From Planctomycetaceae bacterium (lineage in GTDB: Bacteria > Planctomycetota > Planctomycetia > Pirellulales > Thermoguttaceae): 64,000 nucleotides of DNA. Numbering within the stretch: position 1 is the first letter of the stretch; every line of letters starts with the position of its first letter. Below are positions 8,520 through 17,900 of the stretch, one piece after another. The notes beneath the pieces were generated by a model that worked only from the letters and a program-made list of their open reading frames with translations, was not told where the DNA came from and made no database searches. Location of the stretch: the NCBI GenBank assembly GCA_009778035.1, contig WRKP01000005.1, positions 1 through 64,000 of the forward strand, in the 5' to 3' direction. The position numbers were made by a program, and so were the translations under genes.

Positions 8520-8608
8520 CCGTTTTGCACCCGGCAACACCCAGTACCATCCGCAGGCACCCGGCGGCACTCGGCGGATACGTCGTCCGGTTTTGAAGAC
8601 GTAAAAAA

Positions 8609-8624
8609 GCCGCCCGAAGGCGGC
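8609..8624. terminator. GCCGCC-CGAA-GGCGGC hairpin flanked by A and T runs
   Basis: A perfect 6-bp GC stem with a CGAA tetraloop has AAAAAA on the left and a T-rich stretch 8-9 bases to the right. It resembles a bidirectional intrinsic terminator, though the T-run is not directly adjacent. It lies far from both flanking genes. Confidence 0.4.
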
Positions 8625-8791
8625 AGCGTTCATTTTTCTAGAATCCTGACGATTTCTGGCCGACCGTGGTGGATTGCTGGCAAAGCGAGAGTAACGTATC
8701 TCCAAATTTTTTGGAACCAAAATGCATGGGAAATAGCATGTGTTTTCCGAAATAGTGTTAAAATTCCCGTGTTTTTGGCGTGTCCTATCTT

Positions 8792-8809
8792 CGGGGGCGT
8801 AAGCCCCCG
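8792..8809. repeat. CGGGGGC-GTAA-GCCCCCG hairpin
   Basis: A perfect 7-bp stem with a GTAA loop, followed by GGTTTTT. Near-copies occur before the GAF-HlyD gene (AGGGGGCGTGAGCCCCC at about 25785) and, degenerate, near 33427. It could act as a terminator on the plus strand or be a dispersed small repeat. Confidence 0.55.
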
Positions 8810-8836
8810 GGTTTTTCGACGAAATTGGAGGCCAAA

Positions 8837-8960
8837 GGTAGGCAACCGACCGCCGGGCGGTTGTGTCGGCGTAGCCGACCGGGGGCCTAAAAACGGCAAC
8901 AAGCGTGTAAACCTAATGTGCGGAGTACCGCAGTTGCCGCCCGGCGGTCGGCAACCTACC
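8837..8960. repeat. Long inverted repeat with 24-base arms
   Basis: The left arm, 8837-8860 (GGTAGGCAACCGACCGCC...), and the right arm, 8937-8960, are reverse complements except for a three-base internal difference (CAA against TTG). Both arms contain the inner palindrome-like CCGCCGGGCGG. A related single copy lies inside the dispersed repeat at 31586-31632. It looks like a MITE-like or structured-RNA element; no coding content. Confidence 0.6.
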
Positions 8961-9025
8961 CAGATTTGAAACTTGCAGTTGGCCTGTTTTGATCACTCGC
9001 GATCGCTTTTTTTTGCCGTTTATGG

Positions 9026-9031
9026 TACAAT
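9026..9031 (+). promoter_or_regulatory. -10 box TACAAT, 7 bases before ATG (leaderless candidate)
   Basis: TACAAT is followed by GCAGGGC and the ATG of the MotB-like gene. Initiation about 7 bases after the -10 box would put the mRNA 5' end at the start codon. No good -35 is visible, so this is weaker than other cases. Confidence 0.4.
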
Positions 9032-9038
9032 GCAGGGC

Positions 9039-9749
9039 ATGGCACGGAAGAAAGAAGAAGAACTCCTCGCTCCGCTGTGGATGTGTACCTTCGGGGACCT
9101 TATGTCTCTGCTGTTATGCTTTTTCATCATGCTTTTTGCGATCAGCATTATTTCGGAGCCTCGATTTCAAGCCTTGGTCGATACACTTAGGCAAGATTTT
9201 GAGGGCTATGCCACTCCCTCTAAAGTCCGGCAGCAAAAAGTTCAAGTTACGACGACCGTTTCCGATTCCGCTGCGAGGCGCAGCCGGACGGCTGCCCTGA
9301 CCGGCGGACAACCTACCCCGGCTCCCGAAGGAACGTCCACCGAAGTATTGGCCATCCTGCTCGACGGAACAACGGTGAGAAACGGCTTGATTCGCTTTGA
9401 ACTCGGCGACTACGCGATAACCCCGCAAGCCCGGCGGGAATTAGACGCACTGCTTCCAGTTTTGCAAGGATCGCCCTTTAAGATTTTGGTCAAAGGCTAT
9501 GCCGCTCCGACGGAAATCGAAGGCGATAACAGGTTTCAACGCAGTACGGACCTTGCATTTTTTAGAGCCCTTAGCATCGTGGATTATTTTGCGGAGAAAG
9601 GGTTGATTCGGGACTTTTTTGAGATTTCCGTGGAGCCGGGAGCATCCCCGCGTCGAGCGATTTGGCCGGCGGGGACTCTTCCTGAGCACGCAGACGCGTC
9701 AGCGGAAATTCTGTTGCTCAACCAAACATTGCGTTCGTTGAGGGAATAG
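9039..9749 (+). CDS. MotB/OmpA-like inner-membrane protein
   Basis: I start at MARKKEEE (9039), the usual opening of planctomycete MotB-like proteins, not the ORF-track start at 8973. It has 236 residues. One membrane segment near the N-terminus, 'WMCTFGDLMSLLLCFFIMLFA', keeps the Asp that carries protons in MotB (TFGD). A periplasmic linker is followed by a C-terminal OmpA-like domain ('ILVKGYAAPTEIE...LSIVDYF'), which should bind peptidoglycan. Its partner MotA is not in the window, so a stator role is unproven; it could serve another ion-driven or cell-wall anchoring complex. Confidence 0.8.
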   Translation: MARKKEEELLAPLWMCTFGDLMSLLLCFFIMLFAISIISEPRFQALVDTLRQDFEGYATPSKVRQQKVQVTTTVSDSAARRSRTAALTGGQPTPAPEGTSTEVLAILLDGTTVRNGLIRFELGDYAITPQARRELDALLPVLQGSPFKILVKGYAAPTEIEGDNRFQRSTDLAFFRALSIVDYFAEKGLIRDFFEISVEPGASPRRAIWPAGTLPEHADASAEILLLNQTLRSLRE

Positions 9750-9867
9750 CAATGCGGCAACAATCATAGTGCAGCACACTGACCGGAGGGCTTTACACCC
9801 CCCCGCTCTTGCAATACCCATAATTTAGAGGACAATAGGGAGCATCATTCGGCCTCTATCTTGTGCT

Positions 9868-10455
9868 ATGCCCAACTACCGAGATTATCAACGCCAACGC
9901 TCCCTGACGCTCGGCGATCTGCTCCTGGAAAATCGGATTATCTTCCTGCAAGGAGAAATCCGAAGCGATAACGCAAACGAATTAGTGATGAAACTGCTCT
10001 ATCTGCAAAGCGAAAATCGCCGGAAGGATATCCATTTTTACATCAATTCGCCCGGCGGAAGCGTTACCGCAACGCTCGCAATTTACGATACGATGCAAAT
10101 GTTGAGTTGCTCGGTCGCGACGTACTGCGTCGGTTTGGCGGCGAGCGGCGGCTCCATTTTGCTGGCCGGCGGAACCAAAGGGAAACGCTTTGCCCTGCCG
10201 CATGCCAAAATTATGATGCACCAGCCCTGGGGCGGCGTGCAGGGACAGGTTTCGGATATTGAAATTCAAGCGCAGCAGATCATCAAAGATCGGGCGATGC
10301 TCAACGAAATTTTGGCATTTCACATTGGCAAGCCGGTCGAGGATATTGCCAAGGATACCGACCGGGACTTTTATCTCAATGCCGAAGAGGCAAAGGAATA
10401 CGGCGTGGTGGATGATATTTTACGCAAAACCGCCGCCGATCCGGCAGAGGAATAG
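9868..10455 (+). CDS. clpP: ATP-dependent Clp protease proteolytic subunit
   Basis: This 195-residue serine peptidase forms the barrel that degrades proteins delivered by ClpX or ClpA/C in the cytoplasm. The catalytic triad is visible: Ser93 in 'GLAASGGS', His118 in 'MMHQPWGG' and Asp167 in 'TDRDFYL'. The length fits the family, with a short N-terminus and no long propeptide. The motif around Ser has Gly-Gly where many ClpPs have Met-Gly, as in paralogous ClpP copies. No clpX or tig lies next to it, so it is probably one of several ClpPs in the genome. It stands alone between the MotB-like and TolC-like genes. Confidence 0.93.
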   Translation: MPNYRDYQRQRSLTLGDLLLENRIIFLQGEIRSDNANELVMKLLYLQSENRRKDIHFYINSPGGSVTATLAIYDTMQMLSCSVATYCVGLAASGGSILLAGGTKGKRFALPHAKIMMHQPWGGVQGQVSDIEIQAQQIIKDRAMLNEILAFHIGKPVEDIAKDTDRDFYLNAEEAKEYGVVDDILRKTAADPAEE

Positions 10456-10598
10456 GCTGCAAAATCGCGTTGCGTCCCGTTTGCAGACCGGCTAACGGCC
10501 TGGAATTACGCTAAATGTCAATAAATTCGCAATGACCGTTAAAGTCCGAACGAATTAACGCCGATTCATACAATACGTGTTATCCATATATCCGTACC

Positions 10599-13280
10599 AT
10601 GAATCGGCTTTTTTGCACCCTTTGCCTCATTGTTCTCGTTGTCGGCCTCGCCGGGAGCACCGGGTGCAATCGGCAATTCTACCGAACAAAGGCAGATCAC
10701 GAGGTCTATTCCGTACTCAAACAAGGAAATAACGATCCGCGATGGAAAGTCGATGATTATAGAATTACACCCGACGCCGCCTCGCGGATGTTCGACCCGT
10801 TCCATCCCGATAAGGAGCCGATGCCGACGGACGATCCCGCCGCCCACCGCAAAATGCGTAGCGTCGGCGGAATGCGAGGCTCCAAAGATTGGTACGAACA
10901 CGGACGAACCCAACACGTCGAAAATCCCAACTGGCGGCATTATCTGCTCGTCAATGAAAAAGGGGAGATCCCGCTCGACAAGGAAAAAGCCGTCGAACTC
11001 GCCCGACTCCACGCGACCGAATACCAATCCGCCCTCGAAAGCCTGTATCTTGCCGCAATGAATGTGTCGCAAGAACGGTTTCGCTATGACGTCCAATTTT
11101 TCGGCGGGGATTCCCTGCTTTACCGCGTTCCCGGCAGCGGCCCGCCGAGTTTACGAAACGACGCAACCCTCCGTGCCGAACGAATGCTCGCGACCGGCGG
11201 GAATTGGGCCGTCGAACTGGCAAATTCGATTACCTGGACGCTCAACGGGCAAGGAACCTGGCGGACGAACTCCTCAATCATCAATGTCAGCGTCATGCAG
11301 CCGCTTCTACGCGGGGCAAACCGAAAAGTTGTCCTGGAACGGCTCACGCAGACCGAACGGGACTTCTTGGCGGAACTACGCCGGTTGATTCTATTCCAAC
11401 AAGGGCATTACACACGCATTGTAACCGGCACCGTTCCGCGAAATACGGGCGTATCCGGCGGCGGCGGATTTTACCGATTGCTGGCCGACCAAATCCAAAT
11501 CCAAAACAGACGCCAAAACGTCATCGCGACGGAAGAAAACCTAAACCGTTTTAACGAATTGTTCATTGCGGGACAACTGACCGACATCTCCCAAATTGCG
11601 GAAACCCGGCAATCGCTGTTGACTTCCCAAAGCCAGTTGCTGGAGCAGATCAATCGGTATCAGTCGAGCGTCGAATCGTATGTCAGTTCGCTCGGCTTGC
11701 CGCCGGACTTGAAGGTTAACATTCACGATCCGTTGTTGGAGCAATTCCAATTAACATCGCCGACGCTGCTCGCCTTGCAGGAAGACGTGGTCGAATATCT
11801 TGCGGAGATTCGTCCGAGCGACTCGCCCTTGCCGGCAAATTTTAGAGAAAATACCAAAAATGTCATTCGGCGTGCCGAAGGAGAAATTGCCGTCCTTGAA
11901 CACGATTTGGAACTTTTGGAGCGGAGCATACCGGAACGTTTGGCCAACTTGAGAGACCTCGAAAGCGTGCTTGCCGAATACATTGCCAGCGGCGAACGGA
12001 TTGATCGCAGTATCTACGATGCCGCCGTGTTTGAAGAACGAGTTTCGGCACTGCGAACCAAAGATATTCCCCGGACGCGTGCCCGACTTCAGGCGATTTT
12101 CACGCTCCTCAACTTGACCGCCGATACGGAAGAACAGGAATTGCGGGAAATGATTCGCAATCATTCGTTCGAGCCGTCGGTGCAGGCTGCGCTGGAATTG
12201 TTAACTTTTACGGAATTTCTGACGCCGACTCCTGATCCCACAACGCTCGCCCAACAGGCGGAATTAGCACAAACCGAAGAACAAATACAAGCACTTCGGG
12301 ATATGCTCGGTATTGACGCATCGGAGCAACCAATCCTGGAAGCACGGAGGATTATTGAGGAATTGCGCCGCCGCGACCGCTATCGAGATTGGGTGCGCCG
12401 TGTCTATTCTGCATTCCAGTACGAATTGGTGTCGCTTTCGCTGATGCAAACGCGGACTCGCCTGGATGCGATGACGCTGGTCCCGGTTTCCATTACACCG
12501 GACGAAGCATTTCAAGTTGCATCGGAATATCGGCTCGACTGGATGAACCGAAAATCGCAACTCGTTGATGCGTGGCGGCAAATTGATATTACGGCGGATA
12601 GACTGAAAGGAACGTTCAATCTGAACTTCAACGGCGGAATCGGTGCGATGGATAGCAATCGGGGTGTGCGTTTTGATTCGGATACCGGCAATCTTGATGT
12701 CCGATTTGAATGGGAATCGCCGTTGACGCGGTACAACGAGATGATGGCATATCGCCGCAGTCAAATTGATTATCAAAGAGCGCGTCGGGATTATTATACG
12801 TACATCGATTCGGTGCATTCCGACTTGCGAAATGTTGTCCGCGATGTGCAGATGAGTCAGATTAACTTCGAGATCAATCGGGGCGCGGTTTTTACGGCAA
12901 CGACCCGCGTGGATGTGATGCAACTTCGGATGGAGCAGCCGCCGGCGCGTGGGGCGAGGATTGATACCAGTCTTTCCGACCAGTTGATTCGTGCGCTTGA
13001 TGGATTGATGCGTAGCCAGAATGATTTGCTCAATACTTGGGTTGCCTATCAGACGCAGCGAATGCTTTTGGATTTGTATATGGGCACGATGTCGTTGGAC
13101 GCCCAGGGTCGCTGGATAGATCCCGGCGTGATCGGTTCGCAGGCCGTTGCATCGTTGTTTGATTCGTATGATTTTGAGCCGTTGGATGTCGTAATTCCGT
13201 CGTTGCCGATGCCGGACAATGTGCGGATATTGGAGCCGATTTCGGAATTACCGCGTCTCAATCGCCGGTATATTGATTAG
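10599..13280 (+). CDS. TolC-family outer-membrane lipoprotein
   Basis: 893 residues. A lipoprotein signal (hydrophobic core then LAGSTGC) gives a predicted lipidated Cys near residue 23. The body is long helical sequence with repeated heptad-like stretches ('AETRQSLLTSQSQLLEQINRYQSSVESYVSSLG', 'RRSQIDYQRARRDYYTYIDSVHSDLRNVV'), as in TolC-type outer-membrane channel proteins. At almost 900 residues it is about twice the length of classic TolC, with an extra helical insert in the middle (about residues 380-560). It would form the outer channel of an efflux or type I secretion system. No inner-membrane pump adjoins it; the GAF-HlyD adaptor at 25851 is a possible but distant partner. Confidence 0.75.
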   Translation: MNRLFCTLCLIVLVVGLAGSTGCNRQFYRTKADHEVYSVLKQGNNDPRWKVDDYRITPDAASRMFDPFHPDKEPMPTDDPAAHRKMRSVGGMRGSKDWYEHGRTQHVENPNWRHYLLVNEKGEIPLDKEKAVELARLHATEYQSALESLYLAAMNVSQERFRYDVQFFGGDSLLYRVPGSGPPSLRNDATLRAERMLATGGNWAVELANSITWTLNGQGTWRTNSSIINVSVMQPLLRGANRKVVLERLTQTERDFLAELRRLILFQQGHYTRIVTGTVPRNTGVSGGGGFYRLLADQIQIQNRRQNVIATEENLNRFNELFIAGQLTDISQIAETRQSLLTSQSQLLEQINRYQSSVESYVSSLGLPPDLKVNIHDPLLEQFQLTSPTLLALQEDVVEYLAEIRPSDSPLPANFRENTKNVIRRAEGEIAVLEHDLELLERSIPERLANLRDLESVLAEYIASGERIDRSIYDAAVFEERVSALRTKDIPRTRARLQAIFTLLNLTADTEEQELREMIRNHSFEPSVQAALELLTFTEFLTPTPDPTTLAQQAELAQTEEQIQALRDMLGIDASEQPILEARRIIEELRRRDRYRDWVRRVYSAFQYELVSLSLMQTRTRLDAMTLVPVSITPDEAFQVASEYRLDWMNRKSQLVDAWRQIDITADRLKGTFNLNFNGGIGAMDSNRGVRFDSDTGNLDVRFEWESPLTRYNEMMAYRRSQIDYQRARRDYYTYIDSVHSDLRNVVRDVQMSQINFEINRGAVFTATTRVDVMQLRMEQPPARGARIDTSLSDQLIRALDGLMRSQNDLLNTWVAYQTQRMLLDLYMGTMSLDAQGRWIDPGVIGSQAVASLFDSYDFEPLDVVIPSLPMPDNVRILEPISELPRLNRRYID

Positions 13281-13330
13281 ATCGCGGCAGGGCGACGCGG
13301 CTTGCGCCGGAAGACGGAAGCCGAACATGC

Positions 13331-14740
13331 CTACTCAACGACCTTCGGGTCGGCAATCGTCAAAATCGTCGATGTTCCAGGCCGCAACAGCGGTTCGACA
13401 ACAAACGTGATCGTCCGGCAGTTCTGCGGCAAATGCACTTCGATCCGCTGCGATGCGGCATCGCCACGGAGTTTCCAGGTTCCTAAAACCTGGGAATCCG
13501 CCAAAATTTTGAGCACCGACGACGACCACGGACGAAATTGGTCCTCAATGCCGATCACCGCCCGCAACGATACAAACGGACGCGGCAAATGATATTCAAG
13601 CGTTGCCGACCCCTGCAATGTTACGCCCCGTTCATATACATTGCCGTCTAACACGATTTCTCGCGATACCCGAGTCCGACTCTCCACAAACGTCCGCAGC
13701 AATCCCCCGTGTTCCTGGCCGAGTTCGGACGCAAACGGCAATGCAAATTCGCTGTGTACTCGTTCAAAATCGAAAAGCGACGCAATTCCCTTTTCGCCAA
13801 AGTCAATTTCGCTGACCTCATCAAGCGGAATCGAAACGGTCAAGCCCGATGCCGTCCGCCAGGTCAATTCCTCGCCGTCAAGCCGAATATCCGAAACCAT
13901 CCCCTGCGTGCCCGACCAGTGCGTCAAGGTTGCAAGCGGCGGCGAAGTTGTCGGCGGCACTTCTCCGTGCAGGACGAGTCCATAAATCCTGTGTCTCGGA
14001 ATCGGCAACACGGTGCCATCGACGTTGAAAAATACAGTTTCCGCATTCACGTCGCCGAGAATGCCGGTGTAAACATCGAATGTTCCTGGATTGCCGACGA
14101 TAAGTTTATCCCCCTCGGCAGAGGGAACGGCCAACCGCAGCCAATCTGCCGACGGATTGACGACATCCGACAAACCACGGACGGAAAATCGAACGGCCGA
14201 CAGGGCCTCAAGCGGAAGGGAAAATGCGTTGGGCAAGCCCGAATTCTGCAATTCCAACAGACGAACGTCGGCCTGACCGTCTGCAATGCTAAAATCAGCG
14301 GCGGTCAGTCGGGAGCCGTCCGTCAATTCGAGGGTAATAACCGTGTCGGGAAACGATTTTTGGACGGCCTGCTCGCTGGCTTGTTGTATTTTGGCGAGTT
14401 GATTGATGAGCCTTTGTGCGTTTGTTTGTTGTTGAGCGTTGGCGGCATTGGTCAGTCGGGATCGGCTTGGCGGCGGCTGGCGATGCTGTTGGGCGGCTGC
14501 GGAAGATGTTTCTCGATAGGGATTGGGGATAAGATTTCGGATTTTAACAACGCTTGCAATCGGCAACGTCTGGAGTTCGCCTTGGACATTGACAGTAATT
14601 TGGCCGCTATCCAGTTGGACCAGGGTTCCTAAAACGGCCTGTCCTTCGAGGTCGAGCACTTCAAAGTATGTTTCGGCTGACTCGGCGAAGGAGCAGGCGA
14701 GGAGCAAGACGGTGCAGGAGAAGAAAAGGCGGACTGGCAT
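13331..14740 (-). CDS. Secreted protein with C-terminal NPCBM domain
   Basis: 469 residues with a Sec signal peptide (MPVRLFFSCTVLLLACSFAESA). The middle is beta-rich, with repeated 'L..G..V.G.I..' patterns. The C-terminal ~130 residues fit an NPCBM/NEW2 carbohydrate-binding-like domain ('LDGNVYERGVTLQGSATLEYHLP...FRAVIGIED'). It is probably periplasmic or cell-surface and may bind glycans; no catalytic domain is seen. It converges with the TolC-like gene (50 bases between stops). It is transcribed from a strong promoter with a -10 box only 7 bases before the ATG. Confidence 0.75.
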   Translation of the reverse strand: MPVRLFFSCTVLLLACSFAESAETYFEVLDLEGQAVLGTLVQLDSGQITVNVQGELQTLPIASVVKIRNLIPNPYRETSSAAAQQHRQPPPSRSRLTNAANAQQQTNAQRLINQLAKIQQASEQAVQKSFPDTVITLELTDGSRLTAADFSIADGQADVRLLELQNSGLPNAFSLPLEALSAVRFSVRGLSDVVNPSADWLRLAVPSAEGDKLIVGNPGTFDVYTGILGDVNAETVFFNVDGTVLPIPRHRIYGLVLHGEVPPTTSPPLATLTHWSGTQGMVSDIRLDGEELTWRTASGLTVSIPLDEVSEIDFGEKGIASLFDFERVHSEFALPFASELGQEHGGLLRTFVESRTRVSREIVLDGNVYERGVTLQGSATLEYHLPRPFVSLRAVIGIEDQFRPWSSSVLKILADSQVLGTWKLRGDAASQRIEVHLPQNCRTITFVVEPLLRPGTSTILTIADPKVVE

Positions 14741-14747
14741 GCACGGA

Positions 14748-14776
14748 ATTATAGCCGAAAATTACCAGAGCCGCAA
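14748..14776 (-). promoter_or_regulatory. Promoter TTGCGG-17-TATAAT, leaderless
   Basis: On the minus strand TTGCGG (14776-14771), a 17-base spacer and TATAAT (14753-14748) precede the ATG of the NPCBM gene by 7 bases. This is one of the clearest promoters in the window and predicts an mRNA with no 5' leader. Confidence 0.75.
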
Positions 14777-14808
14777 TAAACTGCAATACTGTCCCGGCCA
14801 TTAAATTT

Positions 14809-14959
14809 CCGTCATTCCGGCGAAAGCCGGAACCCAGAGGAACTGGTATCACACGCAGTGTCTGGATCCCGGCTTTCGCCGGGATGACAATGTGTGCGTC
14901 GGAATGACGGTTTTTGTCCATCGCAACACGGAAATGCTGCAACACGGGACACGCTCTAG
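14809..14959. repeat. Dispersed palindromic element, copy 1
   Basis: The inner arms are CCGTCATTCCGGCGAAAGCCGG and the matching CGGCTTTCGCCGGGATGAC. The right flank continues through GACGGTTTTTGTCCATCGC to ACACGCTCTAG. The terminal CTAGAGCG (minus strand) supplies the TAG stop of the autotransporter gene. Confidence 0.75.
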
Positions 14960-17900
14960 CGTTCCCAAACGAAGCCGAGGTTGCACGCATGCATCACCTG
15001 ACGGTCATTCGCATAGGCATCATAGCCCAAAAACGCTCGAAGATGTGCATGAATGTCATGGTTTATACCAAAGCCCGTTTGAATCCAATCCCGGCCCGGA
15101 TCGTTGCCGTAAACCGTGAATTTACTCGCGGTTGCCGGAAATCCTGCATTCGTAAATCTGGCATCAAACCTGGTATGGCGTTCGCCGGTATCAAATTCAT
15201 ACATCCAAGCGACGTTGCCGTAAAAGGATGTCAAACCGCCCTTAAATCGGAACACCTCGGAGTCAAACCGCAAACCAAACATCGCTCGCAGGCTGTGATA
15301 ATCCTCCATTCCCGTCGTGAGGTTGATGCTGTCCGCTCCTCGTTCGGTGAACCCTTCCCGTACCAAACCGGTGTACTGTGCTCCGGCAAAGGGCGAAAAG
15401 TTAAAAATCCCGCCGCGATACCGCATTCCCGTTTCCACGTGGGCCGTTGCCAAAAACGCGTTATGGGTGTTGCGTGCCGTTCGGTTCACCGTATTCCACG
15501 GCGGATTGGGATCATTGGGGTCTGCTGTTAAATCCGGCCCGCCGAACGCAATATGCCGCCTGGTATTGTAGCGGTGATTTCCAAGACCGGCCTGGAGCAG
15601 GATATATCCATCTTCCGTATCCCGACGGAAATAGTGTCCCGCCATAAACTCTTGTGTAAGCGATCGGTCTCGTATTTCGCCGGACAGACTTCCTTCTCCC
15701 ATCGAGAGAAACACGCCCAAACGGCATTTTCGGTCATCCACGCGGTCATATCCGGCCATAATGCCCGAGAAACCTTGTCGGTATTTGCCGACGCTTCCAT
15801 CGTCGAACATCGTGCCAGCGTGCCCGTAGATCATTCCCCACAGGTTGTTGGTCGATTTGTATTTGCCGCGATCCATTTTAAGGTCTCGGGCAGACGATTG
15901 GCCACGGTATCCCGCTTGGTCGTAGACCGCTGCGACCGCATTGTAGTCCCTTCGCAGCACGTTGGCCAACGTGTTATGGAGCATCACCGTATTTTGGAAA
16001 CTTGCCGTAGTCATTGTGGCATAAATCGAACCACTCATTTGGTCGAGTGCGACTTGGAGCGGATCCGAAACGGTAACCATTTCACCCATCGGCACGATTC
16101 GCTCCGCCCTGGTGGTTTGTGCGCCGCTGACCTGCGCTTCCGTGTACATGTGTGCTTTATCAAGGGCCAAGAGCACTTCCCGATAATCGCTGTCAGGATA
16201 AATCCCTACCGCGTCGATATATCGGCCCATCGCTCGTTGGTTTTTCGTGTTGCCTTCACCGGCATACAGGAATTTCCTTTCGATGAAGAACCAGGCCTCG
16301 GAATCATCGCTTCGGACGGTCGCCTTGAGGAGCGGATCATTTATTGACCCGGCTGACATCCCGGTGGCATACAAACCTTCCGCTGCGGTGAGGAAAACAT
16401 ATCGGTCTTCGGAAGTGGTTGCGGGATAGAATTTTCCATCTTCCACCGCAATCTGGAGCGTTCCGCCGGTAATAAAGGCAGAGCCGCTGACTTCGATGAG
16501 GCTGTTTTTCAGTGTTTCCGTTGGATCATCGTTAATCCCTATGACAAAAGCACCGCCGCTGCTCACGAAGTTGCCGTCGATTGCCAGCGTTCCAATGCCT
16601 GCCAAGTAGGGCACACCGTCCGCATCAATACCAGTATCACCCACAACGATAACGCCGCCGTCATTCATAAACGTTCCGCCGTTCATTGCCAGTCTTGTCG
16701 TACCGGCCAGCAATCCTGTGTTTCCAAAGACGGGCGCATTGATACTTTTAACATTGATCATGCTTCCCGAATTGGCAATACTGTTGCCGACGGTCAGGGT
16801 TCCAACATCTACGAGCGATACCGTACTGGTAAGATTTCCAGCGATCGACATGGTTCCGACATTGCTAATTCTGCCCGTGCTGTACACATCACCGCCCACC
16901 GTCATGGATTCCACTTCATGAATGTCTCCGGTGAAGTTATCCAAGTTACCGGCAACGTTCATTGTGCCGATGGAACGCATGACCGCACTATTAAGCACGC
17001 TGCCGGCCTCCAAATTGTCGATTTCCTCAATTTGTCCTTGATAGCCGCCCATTGTTATATTTTCGTTACGCAGTGTGTCGGTCGTCATATTTCCAACATT
17101 GAAAATTCTCCCGCCACGGTTGCGAATGCTTTCCGCTTCCAGTTCATCGACATAACTCACGAGTCCGCCGGTGTAGTGGAGAACGCCGTCTGCATCGCGT
17201 TCGCCGCTTCCGACATTGAGAAAATCATTGCGGATACTCAGGAATCCAATGCCGGACATTTCGCCGTGGTTCGTAACATTTTCGGCGGAAATACTGTCCA
17301 CTCCAAGGACAAGGGCACCCCGTCGGTTTTGGAAATTGCCGGGCATATAGATCGTTCCGACGTCCACAATATCCCCATCATTGGTTATGCTCGCGGCGGA
17401 AATGCTGTCAATACCGATCGCGATGGCTCCTTCTCTGTTTCGGAAATCGCCGTGAACATCAATCGTCCCGACAAGTGCGAGTATTCCGGCATTGCTTAGC
17501 GTATCGGCAGAAATCCCGCCGACACCGACTGTAACGGCATCTTCTCTGTTCAGGAAATTGCCTTGCAGTTCAATCGTCCCAACATTTTCGATGAGTCCGT
17601 CGTTTCGGAGCGTATGGGCACTGAGAGTGTCCGCTACGTTTCTCACGACTGAGCCTGTACTGTTGATAAAATTGCTGGCAAGCATATAATTTTCGCTCCC
17701 AACCGGTACCCAGGTAATATCCCAATCACCGTAGCCTGGGGTATAAAGCAGTATCCAAGTGCCAGAAACAGGGTCAATCACTTCGGTCCAATCGCCACGG
17801 CCGGGAGTGTAGTAGGTCATACCCAATGTGTACTCACCGTTGCCAGGACTCATCACCGCCGTTTGCGTCCCGTCGGGATTGGTGATGAGATTCCAGTCGC

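Larger units (their letters stand above)
8139..9038. other. Gene-free region rich in hairpins and repeats
   Basis: This 900-base gap separates the Fic gene from the MotB-like gene. The long ORF across it (8196-8969) has an unnatural composition and is built over inverted repeats, so I reject it as coding. The region holds a 10-base inverted/direct repeat set, a GCCGCC hairpin, a GGGGGC hairpin and a 124-base inverted repeat, each listed separately. Confidence 0.6.

Noticed and set aside
8196-8969. A 257-codon open frame in the gap before the MotB-like gene
   Set aside because: It runs over hairpins and inverted repeats, has an unnatural composition (Pro/Gly/Arg-rich repeats) and no ribosome site; the opposite strand has similar open frames.
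13709-14632. A 307-codon frame opposite the NPCBM gene
   Set aside because: It is an antisense shadow of a gene with signal peptide, domain and promoter evidence.
14811-14890. Possible CRISPR-like repeat because similar blocks recur
   Set aside because: Copies are kilobases apart, palindromic and not regularly spaced; they are a dispersed element.
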